Positions 5,536 to 5,916 of a stretch of DNA of 5,916 nt are shown here, one piece after another. The notes under the pieces were generated by a model, which was not told the origin of the DNA, did not search any database, and was given only the letters and a program-made list of their open reading frames with translations. The translations under genes were made by a program, and so were the position numbers. This DNA is from Deltaproteobacteria bacterium (GTDB taxonomy: Bacteria; Desulfobacterota; Binatia; Binatales; Binataceae): the NCBI GenBank assembly GCA_021780585.1, contig JAJXYM010000389.1, positions 1-5,916 of the forward strand. Direction: 5' to 3'. Position 1 is the first letter of the stretch; each line of letters starts with the position of its first letter.

Positions 5536-5916
5536 ATGAGCAGCGATGAAACCGCCGCCAGCGCGCCGCCGCCGCCTCCCACCGGCGAGCTGAAAGCCGC
5601 GACTGGTTCGCTCGCCGGCGGAGGGCCGGCCGTCGCGATCCCGTCCGGGGAAAGCGCGCCCGCGCCGCGCGATCTTTCCGTGCGCATCGCTGAACTCATA
5701 ATTTTCCTTGCGGCGGTGGTCGGATCGGTCGCGCTCGGCCTCGGCATCACGGACTATTTCGCCGTCCATCCGTATGTCGCGCTCTACCTGGTGGCGTACG
5801 GAGCTTTTCGCGTCGCGGATCTGCTGGTGCGCGAGGACTGGATGCTGGGCGTTGATCGGGCGCGCTTCGCCAGTCGCGTGATGCACGAGTTGCCGGTGCT
5901 GCTGCTGTTCGCGGCG
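5536..5916 (+). CDS. Unrecognised multi-pass membrane protein, N-terminal part, cut by the window edge
   Basis: The frame is open for 127 codons from the ATG at 5536 to the right edge. I do not recognise the family. Residues 1-49 are a low-complexity, Pro/Ala/Gly-rich and probably disordered tail with five prolines in a row (11-15). There follow a hydrophobic segment at about 51-71 (IAELIIFLAAVVGSVALGLG), a second at about 79-97 (PYVALYLVAYGAFRVADLL), a short polar loop rich in charge (99-116), and the beginning of a third at about 118-127 (ELPVLLLFAA). The gene starts 57 bases after the channel stop on the same strand, so it may be co-transcribed with the channel and could be functionally linked to it, but that is only positional. 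Codon usage looks like that of its neighbours, which supports a real gene. It lacks any enzyme or transporter motif in the visible part. Confidence 0.75.
   Translation, partial: MSSDETAASAPPPPPTGELKAATGSLAGGGPAVAIPSGESAPAPRDLSVRIAELIIFLAAVVGSVALGLGITDYFAVHPYVALYLVAYGAFRVADLLVREDWMLGVDRARFASRVMHELPVLLLFAA

Noticed and set aside
3993..5549. A 518-codon plus-strand frame overlapping trxB and the channel
   Set aside because: It is an out-of-frame shadow with Arg/Gly-rich sequence and no recognisable domain, crossing the real gene boundary.

Overview
The window is GC-rich (roughly 65% by eye) bacterial DNA, densely coded, with short intergenic gaps. It has no RNA genes, insertion sequences, CRISPR array or sign of phage. 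A YceI-family protein with a signal peptide suggests a Gram-negative-type envelope, and the remaining genes are widespread housekeeping or accessory metabolism. I cannot place the organism from this stretch. An uncultured proteobacterium-like lineage is a guess from base composition and gene mix only.

The layout is two divergent blocks around about position 3420. The leftward block (minus strand, read from 3367 down to 1) is moaC (molybdopterin biosynthesis), an RlmI-like 23S rRNA cytosine methyltransferase 4 bases behind it, a VOC-fold (glyoxalase-like) protein, a secreted YceI-family protein, and the start of a luciferase-like flavin monooxygenase that runs off the left edge. The rightward block is trxB (thioredoxin reductase), a two-transmembrane potassium channel fused to an RCK/TrkA regulatory domain, and the start of an unrecognised multi-pass membrane protein that runs off the right edge. 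The first (luciferase-like) and last (membrane) genes are cut by the window.

The genes do not form one obvious pathway. moaC and the methyltransferase are close enough to be translationally coupled. The VOC, YceI and luciferase-like genes each follow gaps of 66-135 bases that could hold their own promoters. On the right, trxB and the channel are 39 bases apart and probably co-transcribed. The 113-base gap between moaC and trxB must hold both outward promoters, and an AT-rich core sits there.

I see no convincing undescribed system. The points most worth checking are: (1) a purine-rich ribosome-binding sequence and ATG inside the channel gene, just before the RCK domain, matching the MthK arrangement in which free RCK subunits are made; (2) a non-canonical GYQ selectivity filter in that channel; (3) strong over-representation of the palindrome CGATCG (about 31 copies by eye against about 2 expected); and (4) a possibly leaderless promoter for the YceI gene.
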